Assembly (NCBI RefSeq): GCF_050632395.1
Contig: NZ_CP192600.1
Coordinates: forward strand, 1,364,001-1,428,000
Reading direction: 5' to 3'
DNA length: 64,000 nt
From: JAUYQR01 sp050632395
Lineage (GTDB): Bacteria > Pseudomonadota > Alphaproteobacteria > Rhodobacterales > Rhodobacteraceae
The position numbers and the translations under genes were made by a program. This document shows positions 33,301 to 41,977 of this stretch, in pieces. Position 1 is the first letter of the stretch; every line of letters starts with the position of its first letter. Below the pieces are notes generated by a model. That model ran no database searches and was not told the origin of the DNA. It saw only the letters and a list, made by a program, of their open reading frames with translations.

Positions 33301-33594
33301 CTTGGGCCAATATAGGAAAATCAATGGCTTGCGCGTTGCGATTTACGGAATTTTCATCTTTGCCGGACGCGAATGGTGGAAAAACGGTTGCAGTGGCAGC
33401 GCGGCCGTAGGCGAGGGTCGTCGGGGAGCGCGCGCCGACAGTGCAGGCGAGGCCAACCTTCCCTTGGATGGGGCGACGCGTTCGTTGAGTGCGAAGCCAA
33501 CCTTGATTAATCTGCCCGAGTTGCAGCATCATGATGCTGAGTTCCTTTTTGTGAGCGAGCCGAGCCATCGGCCTTGAGGAAAGGGCAGGAACCC
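33301..33594. other. Divergent intergenic region without a supported gene
   Basis: About 294 bases lie between the palindrome and the GFA start. Apart from a short direct repeat GCCAACCTT at 33453 and 33493, nothing clear is seen. A minus-strand reading frame crosses it, but its composition is irregular and it overlaps the operator, so it is not called. Promoters for both divergent genes must lie here. Confidence 0.4.
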
Positions 33595-34077
33595 GTGACA
33601 ACGCATGAGGGTGGCTGCCTGTGCGGCAGACTTCGGTACACGACGCTTGCGCCACCGGTCCGGGTGACTGTGTGTCACTGCCGGTTCTGCCAAAGGGCGA
33701 CCGGATCAGCCTATATGGTTGAACCGATCTTTGCTGCCAGTGACTTCGTCGTTCTTTCCGGGACGCCGACCGTCTTCGATCAGGTTTCCAAAGGTTCGGG
33801 AAAATTGGTGCATGTACATTTTTGCGCGGACTGCGGCACCAAGCTGTGGCTCAGCTTCGAGCGGTTTTCGGATGCGGTCGGTGTCTATGCTGGCACATTC
33901 GACGATCCGTGCTGGTTCCCGATGGATCCGGCGACGTCAAAGCACATCTTTCTTGGCGTGGCGCGCACGGACACTGTCATCCCGCCGGGCGTCGCGACCT
34001 TTGTCGAGCATGCCGTTGCAAATGACGGCACCCCCCAAACGGCGACCGTCTTTGAGACCTGTCGGCAGATCGGGTGA
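33595..34077 (+). CDS. GFA family zinc-binding protein
   Basis: This 160-residue protein of the GFA/CENP-V fold is stabilised by zinc. Ligand cysteines are visible in GGCLCGRLRY (residues about 6-15), CHCRFCQRATG and CADCGTKLW. The family includes glutathione-dependent formaldehyde-activating enzyme, but most members, including short ones like this, have no proven activity. The start is the GTG at 33595 with GGCAGGA just upstream; a TTG at 33574 is an alternative. It is followed by a LysE exporter after 87 nt. Confidence 0.9.
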   Translation: MTTHEGGCLCGRLRYTTLAPPVRVTVCHCRFCQRATGSAYMVEPIFAASDFVVLSGTPTVFDQVSKGSGKLVHVHFCADCGTKLWLSFERFSDAVGVYAGTFDDPCWFPMDPATSKHIFLGVARTDTVIPPGVATFVEHAVANDGTPQTATVFETCRQIG

Positions 34078-34164
34078 ACGGTTGGTTTCAAACGCCGTTG
34101 GGTCGGTGTCGCGGCCGTTCAAGCCATTGGTGCATTGCCCGGAAAACCACGGCAGGAACGCGCC

Positions 34165-34764
34165 ATGAAGTATGAGATATTCCTCGCCCTTGTGGGCTTT
34201 GCCTTCGTCACCTCGGTCACACCGGGGCCGAACAACATGATGTTGTTGGCAAGTGGGGTGAATTTCGGGCTTAGGCGGACGGTGCCGCATATGCTGGGGA
34301 TCAGCGTCGGGCATTCGCTGATGGTGTTTCTGGTGGGTCTTGGAGTGGCGGGGTTGTTCAAGGCTTGGCCGCCCGCGCTGGTGGTGTTGAAGGTGGTGTC
34401 GGTGGCTTACATGCTGTGGCTGGCGTGGAAGATTGCCAATGCGGCGGCGCCGGGTGCGGGGCGCGAGGGGGCGCGGCCGATGACGTTCCTGCAGGCGGCA
34501 GCGTTTCAGTGGGTGAACCCTAAGGCATGGGCGATGGCGCTGGGCGCGGTGGCGGCCTATGTGCCGGAGCCGTCGGTCTGGGCCTATGCGGCGGTGGCGG
34601 TGGCGTTCGCTATGGTCAACCTGCCGTCGGTTTCGGTCTGGGCGGCGGCGGGGCAGGTGGTGCGGCGCTGGTTGCAGCATCCCGGTCGCCTGCGGGCGTT
34701 CAACTGGGGGATGGCGGGGCTGTTGGTGCTGTCGCTTTGGCCTGTGGTGACGCTGAAGATGTGA
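34165..34764 (+). CDS. LysE family amino-acid exporter
   Basis: This 199-residue inner-membrane protein has six hydrophobic segments. The family signature FVTSVTPGPNNMMLLASG lies at residues 11-28, followed by GISVGHSLMVFLVGLG. LysE/RhtB transporters export amino acids or related metabolites; the substrate cannot be told. The ATG at 34165 follows GGCAGGA. Its 3' end is 5 nt from the convergent glycosyltransferase-like gene. Confidence 0.9.
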   Translation: MKYEIFLALVGFAFVTSVTPGPNNMMLLASGVNFGLRRTVPHMLGISVGHSLMVFLVGLGVAGLFKAWPPALVVLKVVSVAYMLWLAWKIANAAAPGAGREGARPMTFLQAAAFQWVNPKAWAMALGAVAAYVPEPSVWAYAAVAVAFAMVNLPSVSVWAAAGQVVRRWLQHPGRLRAFNWGMAGLLVLSLWPVVTLKM

Positions 34765-34769
34765 GCGCG

Positions 34770-35747
34770 TCAGCGCAGCCAGAGGTTTTCGCGTTTAAGG
34801 GTGTTGCGGATGACCTGTTCGCGGGGGGGCAGGTTGTCCCGGTCAAACAGCGCCCGGGCCTTGCGGCCCTTGTTTTGGTAAACGAGGGTCTTCATCGCCT
34901 CCCAGTCGCGCAGGGTGGGGCGGAGCGCCTTGTCGCGGGCGACCTCCTCCAAGACGGCGACGGCGCGGTCGCTTTCGCGGGCGTAAAGGAGCGAAAGCGA
35001 GCGGTAGTGGCAGGTGGCGGTGCCGTCGAGGGGCGCAAGGTCGGGGCCGGGGCGGCTGCCGCCAAAGGACTGGATGACCAACGGCAGGGCGATCTGGTCG
35101 AGCCAGGGGTAAAGTTCCTGACAGACGAGTTCCTCGGGCGGGTTGTCGCGGATGGATTTGGCATAGGCGAGGTAGCGGTTGCCGAAGGCGCGCGGGCTTT
35201 GGTGGAAGAACCAGCCGGCGTTGAAATAGAGGTGGCGCTGCCAGTATTCGGACGGCTGGGTGAGGTCGAGCGAGGCCGCGTAATCGACGCCGAAGCGGTC
35301 GTAAAGCGATTTCCAGGTTTGCGCGTAGGTGGGGCCGTAAAGCTCGATCTTCGGCCAGGTGCCTTCGCGTTTCATCGAGGCGGAGGGGTGGGCGAAATCG
35401 AACGGGATCGCGGATAGGGGGCCGGTGATCAGGGTGTCGGTGTCGAGGAACAGGAAGGGGTCGTCGGGCAGGGCGGCCAGCGCCTCGATCTTGTTGCCGT
35501 GGGGGTAGGAGGCGCCGAAGGCGACGCTGTCGAAGGGCAGGATCGTGGCGCCGAGGGATTCGAGAAGGGCGCGGGTCTTGGGCGCGATGCGGGGGTCTTG
35601 CGGCCATTTCGGCCCCTGCTGCGGTTCGGCGATGTAAAGCGTGCCGGTGAAGCCGGGGTCGGAGTGGCGAAGGGATGCCGCGAGAAGGATCGCCTCATGT
35701 TCCAGCCGGCCGGATTGGGCGACGGCGAGGATGTTGAAGCCGGTCAT
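34770..35747 (-). CDS. Glycosyltransferase-like protein of unknown specificity
   Basis: This 325-residue cytosolic protein has an N-terminal half that looks like a GT-A Rossmann fold: ILAVAQSGRLEHEAILLAASL, then PFLFLDTDTLITG near residue 97, a DxD-type motif expected to hold a metal-sugar-nucleotide. The C-terminal third is basic. I do not recognise the exact family, and GT8-like is only a guess. Its ATG overlaps the stop codon of the DDAH gene by ATGA, so they are co-translated, a pairing with no obvious metabolic logic. Confidence 0.6.
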   Translation of the reverse strand: MTGFNILAVAQSGRLEHEAILLAASLRHSDPGFTGTLYIAEPQQGPKWPQDPRIAPKTRALLESLGATILPFDSVAFGASYPHGNKIEALAALPDDPFLFLDTDTLITGPLSAIPFDFAHPSASMKREGTWPKIELYGPTYAQTWKSLYDRFGVDYAASLDLTQPSEYWQRHLYFNAGWFFHQSPRAFGNRYLAYAKSIRDNPPEELVCQELYPWLDQIALPLVIQSFGGSRPGPDLAPLDGTATCHYRSLSLLYARESDRAVAVLEEVARDKALRPTLRDWEAMKTLVYQNKGRKARALFDRDNLPPREQVIRNTLKRENLWLR

Positions 35748-36544
35748 TTTGCCGGGGTGAAGCGCAGGGAAAGGCAGGACATGCCGCCATCAAGTTTCGC
35801 GCATTCGGAGTTGCCGATTTCCACCACGCGGTAGCCGGCGCGTTCGACGGCGGCGCGGGTGCCGGGGAAGCCTGCGGCCATGATCACGACGTGGTTGAAG
35901 CGGATGGCGTTGGCGGCGGCCTCTTCGCCGGGGGCGGTGTGGACGACGAAGTAGTCATCGAAACAGCCTGAGTCCGCGAGTCGCGGGGTTGATAGGACGG
36001 TTTTCGCGTCAAGGAGCGAGCAGTCGGTCTTGAAGTGGAGGACACCGGGGGGTGTGTGAACCTCGCGCACCGGTTTGCCCCAACTGGCGACGAGGCGGGT
36101 GAGTTCGGCGATGCCGTCGGCGTTGGTGCGGGCGGAGCGGCCGACGAGGATTTCCGTGCCGGTCACGAGGATATCGCCGCCTTCGATGAAGCTCGTCGCG
36201 CCTTCGATGCGGCGGATGTCGGCGTAAAGTGCGGCGAGGTGGGGCGCCATCTCAGCGGCCTCGCCCAAGCGTGATGGTGCGCCCGGGCGCATGATGACGG
36301 CACCTTGCGGCAGGCAGAGGGCGGTGTCTTCGACGAAGACGCTGTCGGGATAGGCGTCGAGCGCGTCAAGCTCGATCACCGTGGCGCCGGTGGCGCGGAG
36401 GGCTGTGATGTAGGCGGCGTGGTGGGCCTGCATCAGCGCAAGGTCGGGGGTACCAATATCGACGGCGCGGAGGCCGGCGGTGATCGAAGGCGCGGGGCGG
36501 CGGGTGATGGCGTGGGTGAAATGGGTGGAGGCGTCAGTGGACAT
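35744..36544 (-). CDS. ddaH: Dimethylarginine dimethylaminohydrolase
   Basis: DDAH hydrolyses methylated arginines to citrulline plus methylamines. In this 266-residue protein of the amidinotransferase fold the key residues can be placed: the acidic FVEDTAL, the catalytic His in GVLHFKTDC, and the nucleophilic cysteine Cys257 in DGGMSCLSL near the C-terminus. The substrate-loop sequence FIEGGDIL is present. It is the first gene of a two-gene unit, overlapping the glycosyltransferase-like gene by 4 nt, and is divergent from map. Confidence 0.9.
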   Translation of the reverse strand: MSTDASTHFTHAITRRPAPSITAGLRAVDIGTPDLALMQAHHAAYITALRATGATVIELDALDAYPDSVFVEDTALCLPQGAVIMRPGAPSRLGEAAEMAPHLAALYADIRRIEGATSFIEGGDILVTGTEILVGRSARTNADGIAELTRLVASWGKPVREVHTPPGVLHFKTDCSLLDAKTVLSTPRLADSGCFDDYFVVHTAPGEEAAANAIRFNHVVIMAAGFPGTRAAVERAGYRVVEIGNSECAKLDGGMSCLSLRFTPAK

Positions 36545-36664
36545 GGGTCAGGTTCCGGGAAGGTTTGGGCGATGGTGTCGCATCCTGCGGGAAGGGGCGC
36601 AAGTGGTGGAGCTTGCCGATCAGGGCTGGCGGGGGGACAAGAGTGTTTGGCGACGGAGGACCGG

Positions 36665-37411
36665 ATGACGATAACGAATGACGACGAACTGGCCGGGATG
36701 CAGGCGATCGGCAGGATCGTGGCCAACACGATGCACGGGATGGCGCGGGCGATGGAGCCGGGCATGACCACGCGCGAGCTGGACAGCATCGGGCGGGCGA
36801 TGCTGGAGGCGGCGGGGGCGCGGTCGGCACCGGAAGTGACGTACGGATTTCCCGGCGCGACCTGCATCAGCGTCAACGAGGAGATCGCGCATGGAATTCC
36901 GGGCGCGCGGGTGCTGGCGGCGGGCGATCTGGTGAACATCGACGTGTCGGCGGAAAAGGACGGGTACTTTGCCGATACCGGGGCGACGTTCCGTCTGGGC
37001 GCGGTGCGGCCCGCGCTGGAGCGGCTTTGCCGCGACGGAGAGCGCGCGATGGCGGCGGGGATTGCCGAGGTTGGGCATGGTAAGCCCTTGGCGGGGATCG
37101 GCAATGCCGTCGGGCGGTTTGCGAAAAAGCGCGGCTATACGCTGATCCGCAACCTTGCGAGCCACGGAGTTGGTCGGGCGCTGCACGAGGAGCCGGGCGA
37201 GGTGCCGACATGGCCGAACCGCGACCGGCGGACGGTGCATCGGGGGCTGGTTCTGACGGTGGAGCCGTTCCTGTCGCTGGGCGGGCAGATGGCGCGACAG
37301 GGGCGCGATGGCTGGACGTTGTTCAGTGCGCCCGTGGCCCCGGTGGTGCAGTATGAGCATACCGTGGTTGCGACCGACCGTGCGGCTATCGTGGTGACGC
37401 TGCCGGATTGA
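36665..37411 (+). CDS. map: Methionine aminopeptidase, type I
   Basis: Map removes the initiator methionine from nascent proteins. The 248-residue protein shows the metal-binding set: NIDVSA (Asp), FADTGATF (Asp), LASHGVGRALHEEP (His), LTVEPF (Glu) and YEHTVV (Glu). The start at 36665 follows GGAGGA 4 nt away; longer in-frame forms run back into the ddaH region and are rejected. The length without extension is typical. A second copy elsewhere in the genome is possible, since many Rhodobacteraceae carry two map genes. Confidence 0.93.
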   Translation: MTITNDDELAGMQAIGRIVANTMHGMARAMEPGMTTRELDSIGRAMLEAAGARSAPEVTYGFPGATCISVNEEIAHGIPGARVLAAGDLVNIDVSAEKDGYFADTGATFRLGAVRPALERLCRDGERAMAAGIAEVGHGKPLAGIGNAVGRFAKKRGYTLIRNLASHGVGRALHEEPGEVPTWPNRDRRTVHRGLVLTVEPFLSLGGQMARQGRDGWTLFSAPVAPVVQYEHTVVATDRAAIVVTLPD

Positions 37412-37422
37412 GCAAGCGGGGC

Positions 37423-38211
37423 TTACCAGCAGCAGAACCCGCCATCGACCAGAAGATCGACGCCGGTGACGTAGCTTGCGGCATCGGACAGCAGGAACAC
37501 GGCGGGGCCGACCATTTCGTCGACATGGGCCATGCGCTGCATCGGGGTCTGTTCTTCGAACGATTTGGTCTGGTGGACCATTTCGGGGCGCGTGTTCATC
37601 GGCGTGGCGGTGTAGCCGGGGCTGATGGTGTTGACGCGAAGGCCGCGCCCGACCCATTCCATCGCCATCGACTTTGACATGTGAATGACGCCGGCCTTGG
37701 AGGCGTTGTAGTGGCACTGGCTGAGGCCGCGGTTGACGATCACGCCCGACATCGACGCGATGTTGACGATGGAGCCTCGGCCATGCGCCAGCATTGCGCG
37801 CGCTTCAGCCTGACAGGACAGGAAGACGCCTTTCAGGTTGATGTCCATCATGGTCTGGAACTGGGCTTCCTCCATCGCCTCGGCGGGGTTGGCGTTGGCG
37901 ATGCCGGCGGCGTTGACGGCGAGGGACAGGGGGCCAAGATCGGCCTCGGTCCGGGCGACGGCGTCGGTGAGGGCGGCGGATTGGGTGACGTCGGCGGCGA
38001 TCTGCAGCGAGCGGCGACCGGCGCGGGCGATGAAATCGGCGGTCTGGGCAAGGCCGTCATCGGTGCGGCGATCAAGAAGGGCGACGTCCGCGCCGCATTG
38101 CGCAAGGCCCATCGCGATGCGCTGGCCGATGCCGCTGCCAGCCCCGGTGACAAAGGCGACGCGGCCGGTCAGATCGAAAAGTTTTGGTGCGTTGAGCGTG
38201 ATGGCGGCCAT
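37423..38211 (-). CDS. SDR family oxidoreductase, possible polyol dehydrogenase
   Basis: This 262-residue classical SDR has the cofactor motif TGAGSGIGQ near residue 22, NAAG near 99, and the catalytic Ser/Tyr/Lys in IASMSGV and YNASKAG. The end (VTGVDLLVDGGF) is typical. It lies 14 nt downstream of the RbsA-type ATPase gene on the same strand and so is transcribed with the sugar importer. A role oxidising an imported sugar alcohol to a ketose is inferred; its closest relatives by eye include sorbitol- and threitol-type dehydrogenases. Confidence 0.8.
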   Translation of the reverse strand: MAAITLNAPKLFDLTGRVAFVTGAGSGIGQRIAMGLAQCGADVALLDRRTDDGLAQTADFIARAGRRSLQIAADVTQSAALTDAVARTEADLGPLSLAVNAAGIANANPAEAMEEAQFQTMMDINLKGVFLSCQAEARAMLAHGRGSIVNIASMSGVIVNRGLSQCHYNASKAGVIHMSKSMAMEWVGRGLRVNTISPGYTATPMNTRPEMVHQTKSFEEQTPMQRMAHVDEMVGPAVFLLSDAASYVTGVDLLVDGGFCCW

Positions 38212-38225
38212 TGTCTTTCCCTTGT

Positions 38226-39713
38226 TCAGATGGTTGCCAGTTCCATGACCGAGACGTCATTCGCGTCCTTGCGGTCCAGGATTCCGGCCTGTTTTCCCTT
38301 TGCCATCACCATGATGCGGTTCGACACACCGAGGACTTCCTCGAGGTCGGACGATACCACGATGACGGTGACCCCTTCGCGGGCGAGGTCCATGATAAGT
38401 TCGTAGATCGAGGAACGCGCGCCGACGTCGATGCCGCGGGTCGGTTCATCAAGCACCACGACCTGCGGCTTGCGCGCGAGCCATTTCGCCAGCACGACCT
38501 TTTGCTGGTTGCCCCCCGACAGTTCGCCCGCGTTCTGGCCAGCGCGGCCCTTGACGCCGAATTTGGCAATGAAGCCGTTGGCGAAGCTGGCGAGGTTGCG
38601 CGAGGTGATCCAGCCGGAACGGGCGACCTCGTCAAGGTTGGCGTAACCGATGTTTTCGGCGATGGAATGGGCAAGGACCACGCCCTGCAGCTTGCGGTCT
38701 TCGGGCACCAGAACCATGCCGTTGCGGATGGCGTCGATCGGGGAGCGGGGGGTGATGTCGCGCCCGTTCAGAAGGACGCGGCCAGACTGGATTGGATCGG
38801 CACCGGTAAGGGCGCGGACAAATTCGGTGCGGCCCGCGCCCATCAGGCCGGCGATGCCGAACACCTCGCCCTTCTTCACGGCAAAACTGATGTCGCGGAA
38901 GGTGTTGTCGGGCGATGTCAGGTTCTTGACCTCGAGCATCACCTCGTCGGCGGGCTGCGGGACGGGCGGGAACATGCGGTCGAGCGAGCGGCCCACCATC
39001 GCTTCGACGATGGTGCGGACGGGAACATCGCCACGGTCGAATTCCTGCACCTTGGCGCCGTCACGCATGACGATGATACGGTCGGCGATCTGGCGGATTT
39101 CTTCAAGGCGGTGCGAGATGTAGATGATGCCGACGCCGTCAGCTTTCAGCCGTTCGATCTGGCGGAAAAGAAGCTGGGTTTCGTCGCCGCCAAGGGCCGC
39201 GGTCGGTTCGTCAAGGATCAGAAGGCGCGCGTTGAGGGTGAGCGCCTTGGCGATTTCGATGAGTTGCTGGTTGGCGGTGGACAGCCCTTCGACCAGACGG
39301 GAGGGCGGAATGTCGAGGCCAAGGCGTTTCAGCCCGGACTGGGCGCGGTCTTCCATCGCGCGGCGGTCAACGCGGCCACCTTTCATCAGGTAGCGGCCGA
39401 GAAAGATGTTCTCGGCGATGGAAAGCTTCGGCAGGAGTTTCAATTCCTGGTGGATCATGCCGACGCCTGCATCCATTGCGGCGCGGGGGGTGGCCGGGGC
39501 GTAGGGCGCCCCGAGCCATGTTATTGTGCCAGAAGTGGGTTGGACGGTGCCGGAAATCACGTTCGAGACGGTGGATTTTCCGGCACCGTTTTCGCCAAGC
39601 AGGGCCACGACCTCGCCCGGGTAGACATCGAGGGTGATCCCGTGAAGGACCTCGATCGAACCATAAGTCTTGCGGATGTCTCGCAAGGACAGGATCGGGG
39701 TGGGTCTGGTCAT
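38226..39713 (-). CDS. Sugar ABC transporter ATP-binding protein (RbsA type, double NBD)
   Basis: This 495-residue protein has two fused ATPase domains. In the first, Walker A GENGAGKST lies at residues 40-48, the signature is the variant LSTANQQL, and Walker B is LLILDEPTAAL. The second has a degenerate P-loop (GLMGAGRTE), signature LSGGNQQKV and Walker B VVVLDEPTRGID. This asymmetry is usual for the ribose/xylose CUT2 class. It sits between the SDR and the periplasmic binding protein, 21 nt after the latter's stop. The sugar is not identifiable. Confidence 0.92.
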   Translation of the reverse strand: MTRPTPILSLRDIRKTYGSIEVLHGITLDVYPGEVVALLGENGAGKSTVSNVISGTVQPTSGTITWLGAPYAPATPRAAMDAGVGMIHQELKLLPKLSIAENIFLGRYLMKGGRVDRRAMEDRAQSGLKRLGLDIPPSRLVEGLSTANQQLIEIAKALTLNARLLILDEPTAALGGDETQLLFRQIERLKADGVGIIYISHRLEEIRQIADRIIVMRDGAKVQEFDRGDVPVRTIVEAMVGRSLDRMFPPVPQPADEVMLEVKNLTSPDNTFRDISFAVKKGEVFGIAGLMGAGRTEFVRALTGADPIQSGRVLLNGRDITPRSPIDAIRNGMVLVPEDRKLQGVVLAHSIAENIGYANLDEVARSGWITSRNLASFANGFIAKFGVKGRAGQNAGELSGGNQQKVVLAKWLARKPQVVVLDEPTRGIDVGARSSIYELIMDLAREGVTVIVVSSDLEEVLGVSNRIMVMAKGKQAGILDRKDANDVSVMELATI

Positions 39714-39734
39714 GGCTGCTGCCTTTTTGGCGGC

Positions 39735-40667
39735 TTACGGGTGGTTAGCGACGAATTCGGCCGCGTTGTCGCAGGTGGTCAGCACGGCTTCGGAGACCTG
39801 CTTTTCGTCCACCTTTTCGCCGTTGGCGACGGCGATGGCGCTATCGACGGCCAGAACGCCCATGCGGCGGGTGGATTGCGTGGCGGTCACGACGAACGGG
39901 CCTTCGCACTTTGCCAGGTATTCCAGAGCCGAGCCGTCGCCGTCATAGCCGCCGATGATCACCTTGTCCGAGAGGTTGGCCACGTCAACTGCCTTGGCGG
40001 CACCCATCGCGATACCGTCGGCCTGACCGAAGATCATGGTCACGTCGGGGTGTGCGGTCAGCATGTTCTGCGCGATGGCGAAGCCTTCGTCAGCCGACCA
40101 ACGCTCGGTCCACTGCTGGTCGACAAGTTCGACGCCGGTATTTTCGCCGATGGCCTTCATGCAGCCTTCGGTGCGGTCAACTTCGGGCGTGGTGCCCTTC
40201 TGGCCGTGGATGATGACCATTTTGCCCGCACCACCGGCGCGTTTGATGATTTCGGAGCAGACCTGGTAGGACGAGTTCACGCCCTCGCCGCCGATGAAGG
40301 TGTCGCCCGGCTCGCCTTCGGGGAAGCGGTCGACGTTGATCACGGGGATGCCGGCCTCACGCGCGAGGCGGGTCGGGACGGCGGCAGCGGCAGCGCCAGC
40401 GGGGATGTAGATGAAGGCGTCGATGCCTTGGGTCAGCAGATCCTGCACCTGGCTGACCTGGGTCGCGGTGTCGTTCTTGGCGTCGACGACGATGACCTCG
40501 ATGCCCTTTTCCTTGGAGTAGTTTTCGACACCGAGCTTGATCTGGTTGAAGAAGTCGGCCTGCAGGTTCGGCACGGCGAGGCCGATCTTCTTGACCTCGG
40601 CGTGTGCGCCAAGCGACAGCAGCGCAAGCGAGGCGGTCGCAGCCATCAGGACTTTCGTGAGTTTCAT
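39735..40667 (-). CDS. Periplasmic sugar-binding protein (RbsB type)
   Basis: This protein of about 310 residues has a signal peptide ending LLSLGAHA. The type I periplasmic binding fold is seen in KKIGLAVPNLQADFFNQIKLG, GIDAFIYIPAGAAAAAVP, IPVINVDRFPEG and GAGKMVIIHGQKGTTPEV. The start at 40667 has GGAGGA 7 nt before it, so the longer form starting near 40796 is rejected. It lies between the ATPase and permease genes of the same operon. The ligand is unknown; likely candidates are pentoses or their polyols. Confidence 0.92.
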   Translation of the reverse strand: MKLTKVLMAATASLALLSLGAHAEVKKIGLAVPNLQADFFNQIKLGVENYSKEKGIEVIVVDAKNDTATQVSQVQDLLTQGIDAFIYIPAGAAAAAVPTRLAREAGIPVINVDRFPEGEPGDTFIGGEGVNSSYQVCSEIIKRAGGAGKMVIIHGQKGTTPEVDRTEGCMKAIGENTGVELVDQQWTERWSADEGFAIAQNMLTAHPDVTMIFGQADGIAMGAAKAVDVANLSDKVIIGGYDGDGSALEYLAKCEGPFVVTATQSTRRMGVLAVDSAIAVANGEKVDEKQVSEAVLTTCDNAAEFVANHP

Positions 40668-40792
40668 GTGTTTCTCCTCCGACATGAATTCCGGGGCATC
40701 CGGCGTTGCGGGGAGCCCCCTCCCTGTTCGACTGGCGCCATCGCCAATCGTCTTCGATACCTGATGACGTTGCCGCATCAGGAGAAGTTCGT

Positions 40793-41767
40793 TCACTTCC
40801 GCTTGCGGAAGGTTTCGGCGGTGACAGCCAGCACGATGACCGCGCCGATCACGACCTGCTGCATGAAGGGCGAGACGCTGAGCAGGTTCAGCCCGTTGCG
40901 CAGGACGCCGATGATGAGGACGCCGATGATGGTGCCGCCGATGCCGCCGGTGCCGCCCGAAAGCGAGGTGCCGCCGATCACGACCGCCGCGATGGCATCA
41001 AGCTCATACCCGACGCCCGAGGACGGCTGGACCGAGTCGAGCCGGGCGGCGAGGACGATGCCGGAAAGGCCCGCCAGCACGCTGCAGACGATATAGACCA
41101 GAACGGTCGCGCGGTTGACGTTGATGCCGGCAAGGCGCGCCACCTCGGGGTTGCCGCCGATGGCATAAAGTGCGCGGCCGCCATAGCGGTAGCGTTGGTA
41201 GAGAAGGGCGATCAGGAACACGACCAGCATCAGTGCCACGGTCATGGTCAGGAAGCCGCCGAAGCGGATGATCGCCGACATGTTGAACCATGCGGGGAAG
41301 CCGATGATCTGCTGTCCATTGGTGATCATGTTGGCAAGGCCGCGGGTGATCGACATCATCGCAAGGGTGGCGATGAAGGCGGGCACGTTGAAGCGGGTGA
41401 TCAGGACGCCGGCAACAAGGCCGTTCACCCCGGCTGCGGCAAGGGCGAGGGGGATCGCCAGACCCATCGGCACGCCCGCCTCGACGTTGAGGTATCCGAG
41501 CACCATCATGGTCAGCGCCATGACCGAACCGACCGCAAGGTCGATGCCGCCGATCAGAATCACGAGGGTCATGCCGACGGCCATGATGCCAAGCACGGTG
41601 ACCTGATCGAGGATGTTGAGGAAGTTGCGCACCGACAGGAACGTGTCGGTCGAGACGGTGAGGAAGACGCACAGAAGAACAAGGCCGATCAGGGGGCCGG
41701 TTGCCCCGCGGAACGAGCCGAGTAGCGCGAAGCCCGGCCCCGCTTCGCTTTCCCTTGCAGCGCTCAC
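40793..41767 (-). CDS. Sugar ABC transporter permease (RbsC type)
   Basis: This 324-residue integral membrane protein has eight to ten hydrophobic segments. Family signatures are LIGGIDLAVGSVMAL and YAIGGNPEVARLAGINVNR. The start is the GTG at 41765-41767, with GGGAGGA 7 nt upstream. It is the first gene of the RbsC-RbsB-RbsA-SDR operon on the minus strand, divergent from the transketolase operon across 210 nt that carry two promoters and an operator. Confidence 0.93.
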   Translation of the reverse strand: MSAARESEAGPGFALLGSFRGATGPLIGLVLLCVFLTVSTDTFLSVRNFLNILDQVTVLGIMAVGMTLVILIGGIDLAVGSVMALTMMVLGYLNVEAGVPMGLAIPLALAAAGVNGLVAGVLITRFNVPAFIATLAMMSITRGLANMITNGQQIIGFPAWFNMSAIIRFGGFLTMTVALMLVVFLIALLYQRYRYGGRALYAIGGNPEVARLAGINVNRATVLVYIVCSVLAGLSGIVLAARLDSVQPSSGVGYELDAIAAVVIGGTSLSGGTGGIGGTIIGVLIIGVLRNGLNLLSVSPFMQQVVIGAVIVLAVTAETFRKRK

Positions 41768-41806
41768 CAGTCAGTCCTCCCGTCGTTTTCTGGGTCGCAA
41801 TGCCAT

Positions 41807-41824
41807 GTAAGCATAATTATTCAC
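41807..41824. promoter_or_regulatory. Probable SorC-type operator in the ABC promoter region
   Basis: The minus strand reads GTGAATAATTATGCTTAC, an imperfect dyad whose left half GTGAATA equals that of the perfect operator GTGAAT-AAAA-ATTCAC at 45256. It lies just downstream of the predicted ABC promoter, 40 nt before the permease GTG, in a position suited to repression. Confidence 0.5.
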
Positions 41825-41837
41825 GACCGTCTGCAAA

Positions 41838-41867
41838 TGCGTAGCGCATCAGAAAGGGAGGTGTCAA
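41838..41867 (-). promoter_or_regulatory. Predicted promoter for the RbsC-RbsB-RbsA-SDR operon
   Basis: On the minus strand TTGACA (plus 41862-41867) and TACGCA (41838-41843) are 18 bp apart. The -35 is perfect and the -10 is weak. Confidence 0.4.
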
Positions 41868-41913
41868 CACAAATTGGGCGCGCTGCTCTCGCCAAAACCA
41901 CCTCATTTTGCGC

Positions 41914-41942
41914 TTGACTTGAGGGGGCGGGCCGCAAATATA
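41914..41942 (+). promoter_or_regulatory. Predicted promoter for the transketolase-kinase operon
   Basis: TTGACT (41914-41919) and AATATA (41937-41942) are exactly 17 bp apart, 36 nt before the transketolase ATG. The AT-rich stretch that follows (ATATATGTGTGTATG) stands out in this GC-rich genome. Confidence 0.5.
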
Positions 41943-41977
41943 TGTGTGTATGTATAAATATGCAGGCAGAGGGAATC

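Noticed and set aside
33223..33330. Possible SAM-II riboswitch before the sulfhydrylase gene
   Set aside because: These aptamers often precede such genes in alphaproteobacteria, but the compact pseudoknot consensus is not found; only the short palindrome is.
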